The notes: generated by a model from the letters alone, not told the origin. A DNA stretch of 36,348 bases from an uncultured Clostridia bacterium (GCA_944380675.1 CALWIH010000011.1:1-36348); one strand, 5' to 3'; numbered from the stretch's first letter, positions 1-8,605 are shown. Program-made: numbers and translations.

Positions 1-1040
1 ATGCAGCCGCGCAGCTGACCGCCGAGGTGCAGCGAGACGAACGTGCCGGACGGTTTTCCCGTCAGCGGGGCGGGAAGCCCCTCGGGAAGCGGGTCGAGAT
101 GCCTGCCGGCGAGCACGAACGTCTCGAGGGAGAGGCGCGCGAGGCGCACCCAGGCGTCCTCGTGCTCCCGGCGCTTCGCGAGGCGCTCGCGGAAGATCTC
201 CTCGCAGGCGGCGGCATAGCGGCGCTTCTCGTCCCGACCGGTAACGGCGAACAGCGCGACGGCGTACCCGACGCCGAAGGTGCCCTCATGGCTCAGGAGG
301 CTCGGCTCGACGGTCAGTCCGTCGAGCGCGCCGGCCATGATGCGGAACGAGCCCATGCCGCACTCCGCCGCCCTGTCGCACAGGGACTGCTCCATCGTGA
401 GGAAGCGCAGGAAGTCGCCCGTGCGCATCGCCTCCGTCACGGCCTCGTCGAACACAGGCCCCTCCGGCGCGAAGCCGTACGGCCCGTCCTTCCTGAGCTT
501 GTGCGAGAGATCGCCGCTCGCGACGAACACGGCGCGCCGCCCGAGCGTCTCGACGGCCTCCTTGACGCACCGGCCGAGCCGGTAATGGGCGAGCGGCGGG
601 AAGCCGGAGAGGCCCATGCGCACGATAGGGCAGTCCACACCAGCGCTGCGCAGATAGCGCAGCGGTATCAGGACGCCGTGGTCGAGCGCCGGATCGCGCT
701 CGCCGAGCGTGCCCGCGTCGAGCCCTGCCTCCGCTGCGCGGCGGATAATCTCGTCGCGGAGCTGGACGTCGTATCGCGCCTCCACGCGGACCTCCGGCGC
801 ACCGAAGGCAGCCATATCGCCCGCGGCCCTGTTTCCGGGGGAGATGTGGAAATAGTCGCCGTACAAAATCGTGTGCGGCGACGCGACGATGAGCACGTCG
901 GGCTTCCAGGCGGCCACCGCGCGGGCAGCCTCGCACATGGCGCGCTCCGTAGCGGAAATCTTCTTCTCCTCGCCCTTTCCCACCTCCGGCAGCAGCACGG
1001 GGGGATGCGGGGTCAGGACAGCGCCGAGCATAGGCATCAT
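1..1040 (-). CDS. AmmeMemoRadiSam system protein B/A fusion (LigB-like domain plus AMMECR1 domain), cut by the window edge
   Basis: The reading frame stays open from the ATG at 1040 to the window edge (346 codons), so the C-terminus is missing. Residues about 1-265 look like the class III extradiol dioxygenase (LigB/MEMO-like) fold, with LTPHPPVLLPEVG near the start, a SPHT motif and ASGDLSH. The last visible residues, GTFVSLHLGGQLRGCI, are the opening motif of an AMMECR1 domain. B and A modules fused in one chain are common in Clostridia, usually with a radical SAM partner nearby; that partner is not visible here. The biochemical role of the system is not settled. Two adjacent ATGs (1040, 1037) follow AAAGGAG at 6-7 bases spacing, so I chose 1040. 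A TATACT box at 1073-1078 could be its own -10 element. The identity is fairly secure, the function is not. Confidence 0.85.
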   Translation of the reverse strand, partial: MMPMLGAVLTPHPPVLLPEVGKGEEKKISATERAMCEAARAVAAWKPDVLIVASPHTILYGDYFHISPGNRAAGDMAAFGAPEVRVEARYDVQLRDEIIRRAAEAGLDAGTLGERDPALDHGVLIPLRYLRSAGVDCPIVRMGLSGFPPLAHYRLGRCVKEAVETLGRRAVFVASGDLSHKLRKDGPYGFAPEGPVFDEAVTEAMRTGDFLRFLTMEQSLCDRAAECGMGSFRIMAGALDGLTVEPSLLSHEGTFGVGYAVALFAVTGRDEKRRYAAACEEIFRERLAKRREHEDAWVRLARLSLETFVLAGRHLDPLPEGLPAPLTGKPSGTFVSLHLGGQLRGC

Positions 1041-1135
1041 GCAGCACTCCTTTCAGACAAGCTTTTTCTTATAGTATAGCACGGAACTGGTCATGGGAAC
1101 AGCGTGGGCGGCAGCTTTCGCTCCTCCGGAAGCAG

Positions 1136-1978
1136 TCAGCCGCTGCCGCGGTATCGGGCGGGGGTGAGGCCCGTCTCGCGGCGGAAGGCGTGGCAGAACG
1201 ACGAGGCGTCCGCAAATCCGGCGCGCTCCGCCGCCTCGGCGACGTCAAAGCCCATGCGCAGATAGCCCTTCGCCTCCGCGATCCGCATCTGCGCGATGTA
1301 TTTCGCGGGCGGCACGCCGAAGCGGCTCCGGAAAAAGTCGTAGACGCCCCGCTCCGAGAGGGAGAGCAGCCGCGCCAGCTCCGGCACGGCGATATGCTCC
1401 CGCAGATGCGCGGCAATGTAGTCGATCGCAAGCCGCTCCTGCGTCCGCTCTCCGGCGGAGCCGACGAGCGCGCCGAGGCACTCGAGCAGCAGCGCCGTCT
1501 CCATGGCGCGGAAGGCGGGCGCGTGCGTCCCCCCGCGGGCTGCGCGGAACCAGTCGGAGAAAAAGAGGGCGCCCGGCCCGCCCTTCGCCAGAATGGGGCA
1601 GCCCTCCTCCAGAAAGCGGCGCAGCAGCTCGCCCTCGGCGCTGCCGTCGCCTCTCCCCTCCCGCTCCGGGCGGAAGACGAAGAAGAACAGCTCCGTCTCC
1701 TCCGCGCCCTCCTTCGTGATTTGATGCGGCAGGCCGGGGCTCCCGAGAAAAATATCGCCCGGCCCGAACGCGGCCGTCTCGCTTCCGCACAGGAAGCTGC
1801 CGCGTCCCCGCAGGCAGAGACAAGCCTCGTACACGGAATGGACGTGCCAGCCGTTGGACGGGGCCTTCTCGTCGAACACCACCCAGCGCGGCTGCTGGGC
1901 GAAAATCCGGCAGCCGCCCGTCTCCAGCACGAGGCTTTCGGCGTTCAGCTCGTTTTCGATGCGGCGGGGATTCTCCAT
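1136..1978 (-). CDS. AraC-family transcriptional regulator (cupin sensor plus C-terminal HTH)
   Basis: This is a 280-residue protein with the usual two-part AraC layout. Residues about 15-115 form a cupin-like ligand-binding region (HVHSVYEACLCLRGRGSF, then FGPGDIFLGSPGLPHQI), and residues about 180-280 carry two helix-turn-helix motifs (IAVPELARLLSLSERGVYDF and VAEAAERAGFADASSFCHAF). The ATG at 1978 is preceded by AAGGAGG at about 8 bases. It is divergent from the UroD-like/GH42 gene pair across a 136-base gap, the usual arrangement for an activator of a carbohydrate operon, so it probably controls that operon. The inducer is unknown but may be a galactoside. The family call is secure; the target is inferred. 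Confidence 0.92.
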   Translation of the reverse strand: MENPRRIENELNAESLVLETGGCRIFAQQPRWVVFDEKAPSNGWHVHSVYEACLCLRGRGSFLCGSETAAFGPGDIFLGSPGLPHQITKEGAEETELFFFVFRPEREGRGDGSAEGELLRRFLEEGCPILAKGGPGALFFSDWFRAARGGTHAPAFRAMETALLLECLGALVGSAGERTQERLAIDYIAAHLREHIAVPELARLLSLSERGVYDFFRSRFGVPPAKYIAQMRIAEAKGYLRMGFDVAEAAERAGFADASSFCHAFRRETGLTPARYRGSG

Positions 1979-2114
1979 CCGGAGCGCCTCCTTTTTGCAG
2001 AATGGAACAATTCGTTTGCAGGCTCAGCCATCCACAGGAGGAGCCTTATATGCTATAGTGACAGTAAAACGGAATACGGCGCGGGACGCACCGCGCGGAA
2101 AGAGGGAATACAGG
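1979..2114. promoter_or_regulatory. Divergent control region between the AraC gene and the UroD/GH42 operon
   Basis: This 136-base gap holds both ribosome sites and the likely start region of the plus-strand operon. A TATAGT at 2054-2059 resembles a -10 box, but 17 bases upstream there is no good -35 hexamer. That fits a promoter needing an activator such as the AraC protein next door. No clear operator repeat was found by eye. Confidence 0.45.
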
Positions 2115-3254
2115 ATGAAGGAAACCATGACGGGACGACAGCGCATTCTCCGCACGCTCGAGGGCAAGCCGGTCGACCGCGTCCCCATCGATCTGGGCTG
2201 CCACTTCTCGACGGGCATCTCCGGCTTTGCCTATCACAATCTGCGCAAATACCTCGGCCTTAACACGGATCACATTGAGATGATCGACATGACGCAGCTG
2301 CTCGCGCGCGTGGACGCGGACGTCTGCCGGCGCTTCCACGTCGACACCGTCCTGCTCAATCCGCCGTGGCAGTCCCCGCAGCGGTGGAATCCGCGCGGGG
2401 AGTATGTGTTTGACATTCCCGACACGATCGAGCCCGTCCTTCATCCGGACGGAAAGTGGACAATCGACGGGGACGGCCCGCGCATGACGCTCCTGCCGGG
2501 CGGCTTCTTCTTCGAGGGAGGCTGGGCGAACTTCTACGGCCTGCCGCCCGAGGAGCGGCTCTCCCTCTTTGCCCGGCGCGCGCGCCGGCTGCGCGAGGAG
2601 GCCGATCTCTTTACCATGTACATGGGCTACAGCGCGTTCTTTGACGGCCTCGACTTCGCGTGCGACATGATCACCGATCCGGAGGACTGCATGGAGCTGA
2701 ACCGCCGGCGGCTCGAGCGCCAGATCGCCGACTTTGACCGGATGAACCGCGCGATGGGCCGCGACGTCGACTGCATCGAGGTGAACGCCGACCTCGGCTC
2801 GCAGAACGACCTGCTCTGCCGCCCCGACGACTTCCTCGAGATCTGCGCGCCCTTCCTGCGCGGCTTCTGCCGCCACGTCCACGAGACGAGCGACATCAAG
2901 ATCTTCATGCACAGCTGCGGCGCTATCTCCCGCGCGCTGCCGATGATCGTGGACTGCGGCGTGGACATCATCAATCCCGTGCAGATCTCCGCGCGCGGCA
3001 TGGAGCCGGAAAAGCTCAAGCGAGAATTTGGCGGGAAAATCACCTTCTGGGGCGGCGGCTGCGAGACGCAGCACATCCTCTGCCGCGGCACGCCCGACGA
3101 GGTACGCCGGAACGTCGCGGAGCTCATGCGCGTCTTCAAGCCCGGCGGACGCTTCGTCTTCAACCAGGTGCACAACATCATGGGGGACGTCCCGCCGGAG
3201 AACATCGCCGCGATGCTCGACGCCGCCTACGAAAACGCGTTCTATGAGGACTGA
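2115..3254 (+). CDS. Uroporphyrinogen decarboxylase-superfamily protein (MtaA/CmuA-like, likely corrinoid-dependent methyltransferase type)
   Basis: This is a 379-residue TIM-barrel protein of the URO-D superfamily; RQRILRTLEGKPVDRVPI is the usual opening of this group. It keeps a set of potential zinc ligands, H266 and C268 in MHSCGAI and C316 in GGGCETQ. These match the H-x-C...C zinc site known from MtaA-type methylcobamide:thiol methyltransferases rather than true heme-pathway UroD. No other heme or corrinoid genes are nearby. I start at the ATG at 2115 after AGAGGG; a second ATG at 2127, close after AAGGA, is also possible. The frame is open further upstream, but that part overlaps the AraC gene and control region. 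It precedes the GH42 gene by 58 bases and probably shares its transcript. The methyl donor or sugar-related role is unknown. Confidence 0.85.
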   Translation: MKETMTGRQRILRTLEGKPVDRVPIDLGCHFSTGISGFAYHNLRKYLGLNTDHIEMIDMTQLLARVDADVCRRFHVDTVLLNPPWQSPQRWNPRGEYVFDIPDTIEPVLHPDGKWTIDGDGPRMTLLPGGFFFEGGWANFYGLPPEERLSLFARRARRLREEADLFTMYMGYSAFFDGLDFACDMITDPEDCMELNRRRLERQIADFDRMNRAMGRDVDCIEVNADLGSQNDLLCRPDDFLEICAPFLRGFCRHVHETSDIKIFMHSCGAISRALPMIVDCGVDIINPVQISARGMEPEKLKREFGGKITFWGGGCETQHILCRGTPDEVRRNVAELMRVFKPGGRFVFNQVHNIMGDVPPENIAAMLDAAYENAFYED

Positions 3255-3312
3255 CGCCCTGTCTTCACTGTACCGCCGCGCGGGAGGCTTGTCAAGAGAG
3301 GAGAGAAAGCCG

Positions 3313-5442
3313 ATGAAGGATTTCCGCCTGCCGTTTCTGCCCTGCGGGGCGCAATACTACCGCGCCCCAACGCCGCCGCCGTCCGAATGGGAGAAGGATC
3401 TCCGCAGCATGGCGGCGAACGGCTTCAACACCGTCAAATATTGGGTCTGCTGGCGCTCCAACGAGCCGCGGGAAAACGAATACGACTTTTCCGACATCGA
3501 CCGTCTGATGGATCTCGCGCACGAAAACGGCCTTTCCGTCATCCTGAACGTGATCTTCGACACCGCGCCTGCCTGGTTTTTTGAGAAATACCCGGAGAGC
3601 GTGATGATCGCGAACGACGGCAGGCTCGTGTTCCCCACGGCGACAGCCTGCCGCCAAATGGGCGGCGCGCCGGGGCTCTGCCTGCACCACGAGGAGGGGA
3701 TCCGCGCGCGGCTGCGCTTTCTGCGCGCGTGCGTCGGGCGCTACCGCAGCCACCCGGCTCTGCTCTTCTGGGATCTCTGGAACGAGCCGGAGCTCACCTG
3801 CGCCATCCGCCGCGAGCCGCGCCTGGAAAATCTGACGTGCTGCTGTGAAGCGTCCGTCGCCGCGTTCCGCGCCTGGCTGCGGGAAAAATACAAAACCATC
3901 GGCGAGCTCAACCGCGTCTGGGGACGCAATTACGAGCACTTCGGGCAGGCTGAGCTGCCCCGCCTCGCGCAGACGTTTCAGGACATGATCGACTGGCGGC
4001 TGTTCATGACGGAAACCGTCTCGCGGGAATGCGCGCTGCGCGTACGGACAGCAAAGGAGCTCGACGGCGCGCACCCCGTCATGGTGCACGCCGTCACCCT
4101 GCCCTTCTTCCCGCTCGCGACGTGCGGCTCTGACGAGTACGCGCTTGCCGAGCCGTGCGATCTGTTCGGCAACAGCGTCGGAAGCGAGCCTGTCTCGGCG
4201 GCGATTACGCTGTCCGCCGCCCCGGACAAGCCCGTCATCAACGCGGAGATCCACGCGATCGCGGGCAGCACCTACGCGCGGCCGCGGCGCTGCTCTCTGC
4301 GGGACATGAAGCGCCATTTCTTCCTCCCGCTCTCCCTCGGCATCCAGGGCTTTCTGTTCTGGCAGTACCGCCCGGAGCGCCTCGGGCTGGAGGCTCCCGC
4401 CTGGGGGCTGACGGATCTGCACGGCGAACCGACGCCGTGGCTCGCGGACGCCGCGCGCATCAGCCGCGCCCTGCAGCGCCACGCGGACGTCATCCTCCGC
4501 GCGAAGCGGCCGCAGACGAGGGCGGCCGTCTGGAACAGCCAGCGCGGCCAGCTCTTCGATTTCTGCGCGGACCCGCAGGCCGCGCTGTATTCGCGCTCCG
4601 TCAGGGGCACGTTTGAGATGCTGCGCGCCGCCGGGTATCTGGCCGACGTCATCGGCGACCGGCAGATCGACGCGGAATTTCTCGAACGCTATCAGGTCAT
4701 CTACGCGCCGTTTCCTTATTATATGGAGGAACAGGACGCCCGGCTGCTGCGCGGCTGGGTGGAGGCGGGCGGCGTCCTGATCGCGGAGGCGTGCTTCGGC
4801 GGCTACAGCGGCAGCGACGGCCCGCACACCCTCGCGCAGCCCGGTTTCGGCTTCGACGAGGTCTTCGGCGCGCGGGAACTTAGGATGGAGACGACCGCCG
4901 CGCTGGCCGACGCGTACGGCGAGCAGTGGGCCGGGGCCGGCGGGAAAGCCCTCGCGCGGCTTGATTTTGGCGGGGAGACGCTCGCGGGCGTGCGCTTCTG
5001 CGAGACGATGGAGCTCCTCGGCGGCGAGGCGCTCGCTTTCCTGCCCGACGGCGGCGTCGCGGCGGCGGGCCGCGCCTTCGGCAGGGGGCGGGCCGTGTGG
5101 CTCGGCACCTTAGCGGCGTGCGCGTATGAGGGCGGCTGCCGCGAAAACGCCAAAACCCTCCGCTGCCTGATTGAGAAGACATCCACGCTGCGCCCGGCGC
5201 TGCGCGCGGACGAGGAGGGCGCGCTGTGCAGCCTCCTTGAGGCGGAGGCTGGCTGCCTTATCGTGGCGGAGAACGGGTCGGACTCCCCCGCGGTGACGCT
5301 GCGCTCCTGCGCCTCCGCTCTGCCGGGAAGCCGGTTCGTCAACATTCTCACCGGGGAAACGGCGGCCGCGCAGGCCGGGGAGTCGGGCGGCTGGGTGCGC
5401 CTCCCCGTCGCGCCCGGGGAGATCGAGGTCTTCCGCGTCTGA
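3313..5442 (+). CDS. GH42 beta-galactosidase
   Basis: This is a 709-residue intracellular glycoside hydrolase with no signal peptide. The TIM barrel occupies roughly residues 1-400, with the acid/base Glu158 in DLWNEPE and the nucleophile Glu312 in VINAEIHA. The following region (FWQYRPERLGLEAPAWGLTD) is typical of GH42 and leads into a trimerisation-like domain (about 400-600) and a small beta domain at the end. The ATG at 3313 follows AGAGGAGAG; the open frame upstream lies over the end of the UroD-like gene and is not coding. It should release terminal beta-galactose from imported oligosaccharides. It is the last gene of the unit and ends at a very strong terminator. The family is secure; the natural substrate is not known. 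Confidence 0.93.
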   Translation: MKDFRLPFLPCGAQYYRAPTPPPSEWEKDLRSMAANGFNTVKYWVCWRSNEPRENEYDFSDIDRLMDLAHENGLSVILNVIFDTAPAWFFEKYPESVMIANDGRLVFPTATACRQMGGAPGLCLHHEEGIRARLRFLRACVGRYRSHPALLFWDLWNEPELTCAIRREPRLENLTCCCEASVAAFRAWLREKYKTIGELNRVWGRNYEHFGQAELPRLAQTFQDMIDWRLFMTETVSRECALRVRTAKELDGAHPVMVHAVTLPFFPLATCGSDEYALAEPCDLFGNSVGSEPVSAAITLSAAPDKPVINAEIHAIAGSTYARPRRCSLRDMKRHFFLPLSLGIQGFLFWQYRPERLGLEAPAWGLTDLHGEPTPWLADAARISRALQRHADVILRAKRPQTRAAVWNSQRGQLFDFCADPQAALYSRSVRGTFEMLRAAGYLADVIGDRQIDAEFLERYQVIYAPFPYYMEEQDARLLRGWVEAGGVLIAEACFGGYSGSDGPHTLAQPGFGFDEVFGARELRMETTAALADAYGEQWAGAGGKALARLDFGGETLAGVRFCETMELLGGEALAFLPDGGVAAAGRAFGRGRAVWLGTLAACAYEGGCRENAKTLRCLIEKTSTLRPALRADEEGALCSLLEAEAGCLIVAENGSDSPAVTLRSCASALPGSRFVNILTGETAAAQAGESGGWVRLPVAPGEIEVFRV

Positions 5443-5445
5443 AAG

Positions 5446-5509
5446 GCGGCATGAAAAAGCTCCCGGCGCAGGGCCCGAAAACCCTGTGCCGGGAGCTTTT
5501 TCATGCCGC
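5446..5509. terminator. Bidirectional terminator with a 22-bp perfect stem
   Basis: Arms 5446-5467 and 5488-5509 are exact reverse complements over 22 bases, each containing an A5/T5 run beside a GC-rich core. An inner CAGGG/CCCTG stem lengthens the hairpin. It lies between the end of the GH42 gene and the end of the convergent kinase gene, so it can serve both. Confidence 0.93.
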
Positions 5510-5533
5510 GCGGGAGCGTCCGCTCCGCGCCGT

Positions 5534-6646
5534 TTACGCTCTGTATGTTTCGACAACCGCGCGCATATCGTCCCACTGCTTTTCATAGTCGGAGACGAGC
5601 TTGAACTGCGTGCGGCAGCGGTCGAGGTTCTGGCCCTCGCGGCGGATGCGGAAATAGCGGTCGCCCTCGAGGTAGTCTGTCAGAAAGCGGATGCCGCACT
5701 CGAGCGTCATGAGCTTCGCGCCCCAGGGCAGATAGTCGAGCTCCGCGTCCGTCAGCGCGCCGGCCGCGCCCTCGAGGAAGCCTCTGGTGTAGACGTCAAA
5801 AAGCGCAATATCGAAGCTGACCTTCGAGAGATCGGGCTCATCCTCCGCGCTGTGGTTCGCGCCGAAGCGGATCGAATCGCCGAAATCGTTGATCGAAAGC
5901 CCGGGCATGACGGTATCGAGATCGATGACGCAGACGCCCTCGCCGCTCTCCCGGTCGATGAGGACGTTGTTGAGCTTCGTGTCGTTGTGCGTGACGCGAA
6001 GCGGGAGCCTGCCCCGGCGCAGCGCGTCCAGCGCTGCGGAGCAGTCCGCCGCGCGCGCCGCGGCGAAATCAAGCTCGGCCTGCACGTCCTTAACGCGGCC
6101 CAGCGGGTCGGCGGCGACGGCGGCTCTGAGCTTTCTGAGCCGATCCTCCGTGTCGTGGAAACAAGGGATCGTCTCGTACAGTGTTTCCGCCGGATAGTCC
6201 TTGAGCATCCGCTGGAATTTGCCGAAGGCGCGCGCGGACGCCTCAAAGAGCGCCGGCGTCTCGGCCTTCTGCAGGCAGACGGTGTTTTCGATGAACGGAT
6301 AGACGCGCCACGAGCCGCCCGCCGTGTCCGAATAAAAGCTTTTCCCGTCTCTCGTGAACAGGACGCGCATGGTCTCGCGCTCCGGATCGCCGCCCGCCGC
6401 CGCAATCTCTCTGCTCAGATACGAGGTGACGCCCACGATGTTCTCCATGAGCTGATCGGGATGCTGAAACGCCGCAGCGCTGATCCGCTGCAGGATGAAG
6501 CGGCGGCAGGGATCGCCGCCGGGCTGCGTGTGAACGCAGAAGGTGTCGTTGATATGGCCCTCGCCGTAGCGGACGGCCCCGACGACCTCGCCGCCGAAGT
6601 CAAACGCCGCCAGCGCCTCCCGCAATTGGTTTTCCGCGCGCTCCAT
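5534..6646 (-). CDS. NahK-like sugar 1-kinase (aminoglycoside phosphotransferase-fold family)
   Basis: This is a 370-residue protein with the APH/choline-kinase fold. The nucleotide-binding lobe is N-terminal (YGEGHINDTFCV, then RRFILQRIS near residue 50). The catalytic loop VTHNDTKLNNVLID places the likely base at D222, and VIDLDTVMPG supplies metal ligands D242/D244. This pattern and length match N-acetylhexosamine 1-kinase (NahK) relatives, which make GlcNAc-1-P or GalNAc-1-P in the lacto-N-biose/galacto-N-biose pathway. It starts 4 bases after the stop of a sugar nucleotidyltransferase gene, with GGAGG upstream, so the two are cotranscribed and could act in sequence (sugar to sugar-1-P to NDP-sugar). 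No phosphorylase gene (GH112) is present. The family is secure; the sugar specificity is inferred. Confidence 0.85.
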   Translation of the reverse strand: MERAENQLREALAAFDFGGEVVGAVRYGEGHINDTFCVHTQPGGDPCRRFILQRISAAAFQHPDQLMENIVGVTSYLSREIAAAGGDPERETMRVLFTRDGKSFYSDTAGGSWRVYPFIENTVCLQKAETPALFEASARAFGKFQRMLKDYPAETLYETIPCFHDTEDRLRKLRAAVAADPLGRVKDVQAELDFAAARAADCSAALDALRRGRLPLRVTHNDTKLNNVLIDRESGEGVCVIDLDTVMPGLSINDFGDSIRFGANHSAEDEPDLSKVSFDIALFDVYTRGFLEGAAGALTDAELDYLPWGAKLMTLECGIRFLTDYLEGDRYFRIRREGQNLDRCRTQFKLVSDYEKQWDDMRAVVETYRA

Positions 6647-6650
6647 GGAT

Positions 6651-7577
6651 TCAGTCCTCCCACAGCCTGTCGGGATAAAGCCCGCTCGCCGTCATGGCGG
6701 CGATGGCATTGACGACAACCGGCTTATCTTCGCGGTAGGTGACGCCGTACCACTTATCCGCGCTGCGCAGCACCTTGACGCGCGCCTTGTTCTCCTCGAG
6801 CAGCTCGGTCACGACGCTTGGCAGGAAATACTCGCCTTTGAGCGGGTTTTCGGCGATCGCCTTGTCGAGGAACGCGGGGAAGCGGCGCTCGGCCTCGTCG
6901 ATGAAGCTGCGGGTGAAGCCCCACAGGTTCATCGAGACGATCGTGCCGCCGGGAAGCTTCGTCCAAGTCTTGCCGTCGTCCTCGGTGCAGCGGGCGTCCT
7001 CGCCGTCCTTCTCGATGCGGGTGCGCTCCGTGACGCGCACGAGGCAGCCGTTCTCGTCCTCCTCGCAGACGCCGCGCGAGACGTGGCCGTGCTCGGTGAC
7101 GGTGTTGCCGAGGCGGTAGCCGACCATCGCGAACTCATAGCAGTCCGGCTGATCGGGATGCTCCTCGAGGTACTGGTAAATCGCGCGGAAGGCCTCGGGG
7201 CCGTAGTAGTCGTCGGAGTTGATGACGGCGAACGGGCCGCCGACCACCTTGCGGGCGGCCAAAATAGCGTGCGCCGTGCCCCAGGGCTTCACGCGGCCCT
7301 CCGGGACGGCGTAGCCCGCGGGCAAATCTCCGAGCTCCTGATAGGCGTATTCGACATGGATGATCTTCGAGAGGCGATCGCCGATGGCGGACTTGAAGGT
7401 CTCCTCGATCTCGTGCTTGATGACGAACACGACCGTCTCAAAGCCCGCGCGCCGCGCGTCGTAGATCGAGTAATCAATGATGAGCTGATTGTGATTTCCG
7501 ACGGGATCGACCTGCTTGAGCCCGCCGTAGCGGCTTCCCATTCCCGCTGCCATCACGACAAGTACCGGTTTGTTCAT
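6651..7577 (-). CDS. Sugar-phosphate nucleotidyltransferase (NTP_transferase family)
   Basis: This is a 308-residue cytoplasmic enzyme. The N-terminal signature VMAAGMGSRYGGLKQ is the nucleotide-binding loop of NDP-sugar pyrophosphorylases, with VKPWGTAHAI and NSDDYYG as the following substrate and metal motifs. It should transfer a nucleotide onto a sugar 1-phosphate, most simply the product of the kinase encoded directly downstream. I start at the ATG at 7577, which has GGGGAGG at 9 bases. An in-frame ATG at 7586 directly abuts that ribosome site and is unlikely. It has its own TATAAT box and follows the AraC gene on the same strand by 110 bases. The exact nucleotide and sugar are not readable from the sequence. 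Confidence 0.87.
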   Translation of the reverse strand: MNKPVLVVMAAGMGSRYGGLKQVDPVGNHNQLIIDYSIYDARRAGFETVVFVIKHEIEETFKSAIGDRLSKIIHVEYAYQELGDLPAGYAVPEGRVKPWGTAHAILAARKVVGGPFAVINSDDYYGPEAFRAIYQYLEEHPDQPDCYEFAMVGYRLGNTVTEHGHVSRGVCEEDENGCLVRVTERTRIEKDGEDARCTEDDGKTWTKLPGGTIVSMNLWGFTRSFIDEAERRFPAFLDKAIAENPLKGEYFLPSVVTELLEENKARVKVLRSADKWYGVTYREDKPVVVNAIAAMTASGLYPDRLWED

Positions 7578-7614
7578 GAAAACCATCCTCCCCTGTATCG
7601 TCTCGCGTTGCCTC

Positions 7615-7655
7615 GGCGCTTTGAGCGCCTGTTTTCTGTCTGTGTTCCTATTATA
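7615..7655 (-). promoter_or_regulatory. Promoter -10 box and small leader hairpin of the nucleotidyltransferase/kinase unit
   Basis: On the minus strand a perfect TATAAT lies at 7655-7650; the -35 position is T-rich but poor (TTTCTT). Between it and the gene, 7615-7629 forms a perfect 6-bp hairpin, GGCGCT-CAA-AGCGCC. The weak -35 suggests activator control, perhaps by the upstream AraC protein. Confidence 0.55.
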
Positions 7656-7687
7656 CTGCGGATTCCCGAAAAAAGAAATAGATGATC

Positions 7688-8605
7688 TTATCCATTGTGT
7701 GTATTATCGTCCGCCGCCGTGTCCGACGGCGCGCCGGGCAGCTCCGCGAGCATCTTGACGCTGCGCGCGTACTCGCTCGGCGTCATCCCGGTGGCGAGGT
7801 GAAAGCGGCGCGAAAAATAGTGGACGGACTGGTAACCGAGGCGCGCCGCGATCTGCGTAAAGTTCAGCCTCCCCTCGCGGATCATGCGGCGGGCCGCCCG
7901 GATTTTCAGACTGCTGAAATATTCCATCACGCCGCCGCCCGTCTCGGCGTGAAAGATCTTCTGCAGCCGGCTTCTGCCGACAAGCACGCCGCGGCAGACG
8001 TCCTCGAGCGTGAGCGGACTGTCGATGTGCTGCTCGAGATAGGCGGAGACGCGCGCAGCCGTCTCGTCGCGGAAGCCGGCGGACATCCGCGACGGATCGT
8101 GCCGCTCCCGCCGCCGGAGCAGCCGCAGGAGAAATTCCTCGAGCGCCGCGCAGATGAGCTGCTCCGCGCCGAGGGGCGCGTCCTCCCGCCGCTCGAGCGC
8201 GGTGGTCTGCGGCAGGTTCAGCGGCGTCGAGAACGCGGCGGCGCTCTCCTCGACGATGCGCGCGAGCAGCGCGCGCTCCTCCACGCCGACAGTGGTGACA
8301 AGTCCGCGGAACGCGTCCATGCTCGCGTCCCGGCAGGCAAAGCTGACGACGACAAGATCGGGCGGCACGCCCACGGCGGACAGCGCGTGAAACTCCCCGG
8401 GCTCATGGAAGACAATCTGCCCGCGCGAAAGATCGCAGCTGTGATCCCCCGCGAGGACGCGCAGGATGCCCTTGTCCACATAGAGGAATTCCCAGAAATC
8501 GTGCGACTCGCCCGGAAAGACGTAGCTGCCCGAGTATTCAAAGTAGTGGACGGTATAGAGCGCCGTGACGGTCAGCGGCCTTTGCGGCACAAGGGGCGAA
8601 TACAT
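7688..8605 (-). CDS. AraC-family transcriptional regulator
   Basis: This is a 305-residue regulator. The N-terminal cupin region (HYFEYSGSYVFPGESHDFWEF, then SRGQIVFHEPGEFHAL) is followed from about residue 195 by the double HTH (LTLEDVCRGVLVGRSRLQKIF, then FTQIAARLGYQSVHYFSRRF). I start at the ATG at 8605, which has AAGGAGGG at 7 bases; the frame is open further upstream, but that stretch contains the promoter at 8643-8671. It lies upstream of the nucleotidyltransferase/kinase pair in the same direction and may control it. The ligand is unknown. The family call is secure. Confidence 0.92.
   Translation of the reverse strand: MYSPLVPQRPLTVTALYTVHYFEYSGSYVFPGESHDFWEFLYVDKGILRVLAGDHSCDLSRGQIVFHEPGEFHALSAVGVPPDLVVVSFACRDASMDAFRGLVTTVGVEERALLARIVEESAAAFSTPLNLPQTTALERREDAPLGAEQLICAALEEFLLRLLRRRERHDPSRMSAGFRDETAARVSAYLEQHIDSPLTLEDVCRGVLVGRSRLQKIFHAETGGGVMEYFSSLKIRAARRMIREGRLNFTQIAARLGYQSVHYFSRRFHLATGMTPSEYARSVKMLAELPGAPSDTAADDNTHNG

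Noticed and set aside
3028-3312. N-terminal extension of the GH42 protein
   Set aside because: It overlaps the end of the UroD-like gene in another frame, is low in complexity and does not resemble GH42.
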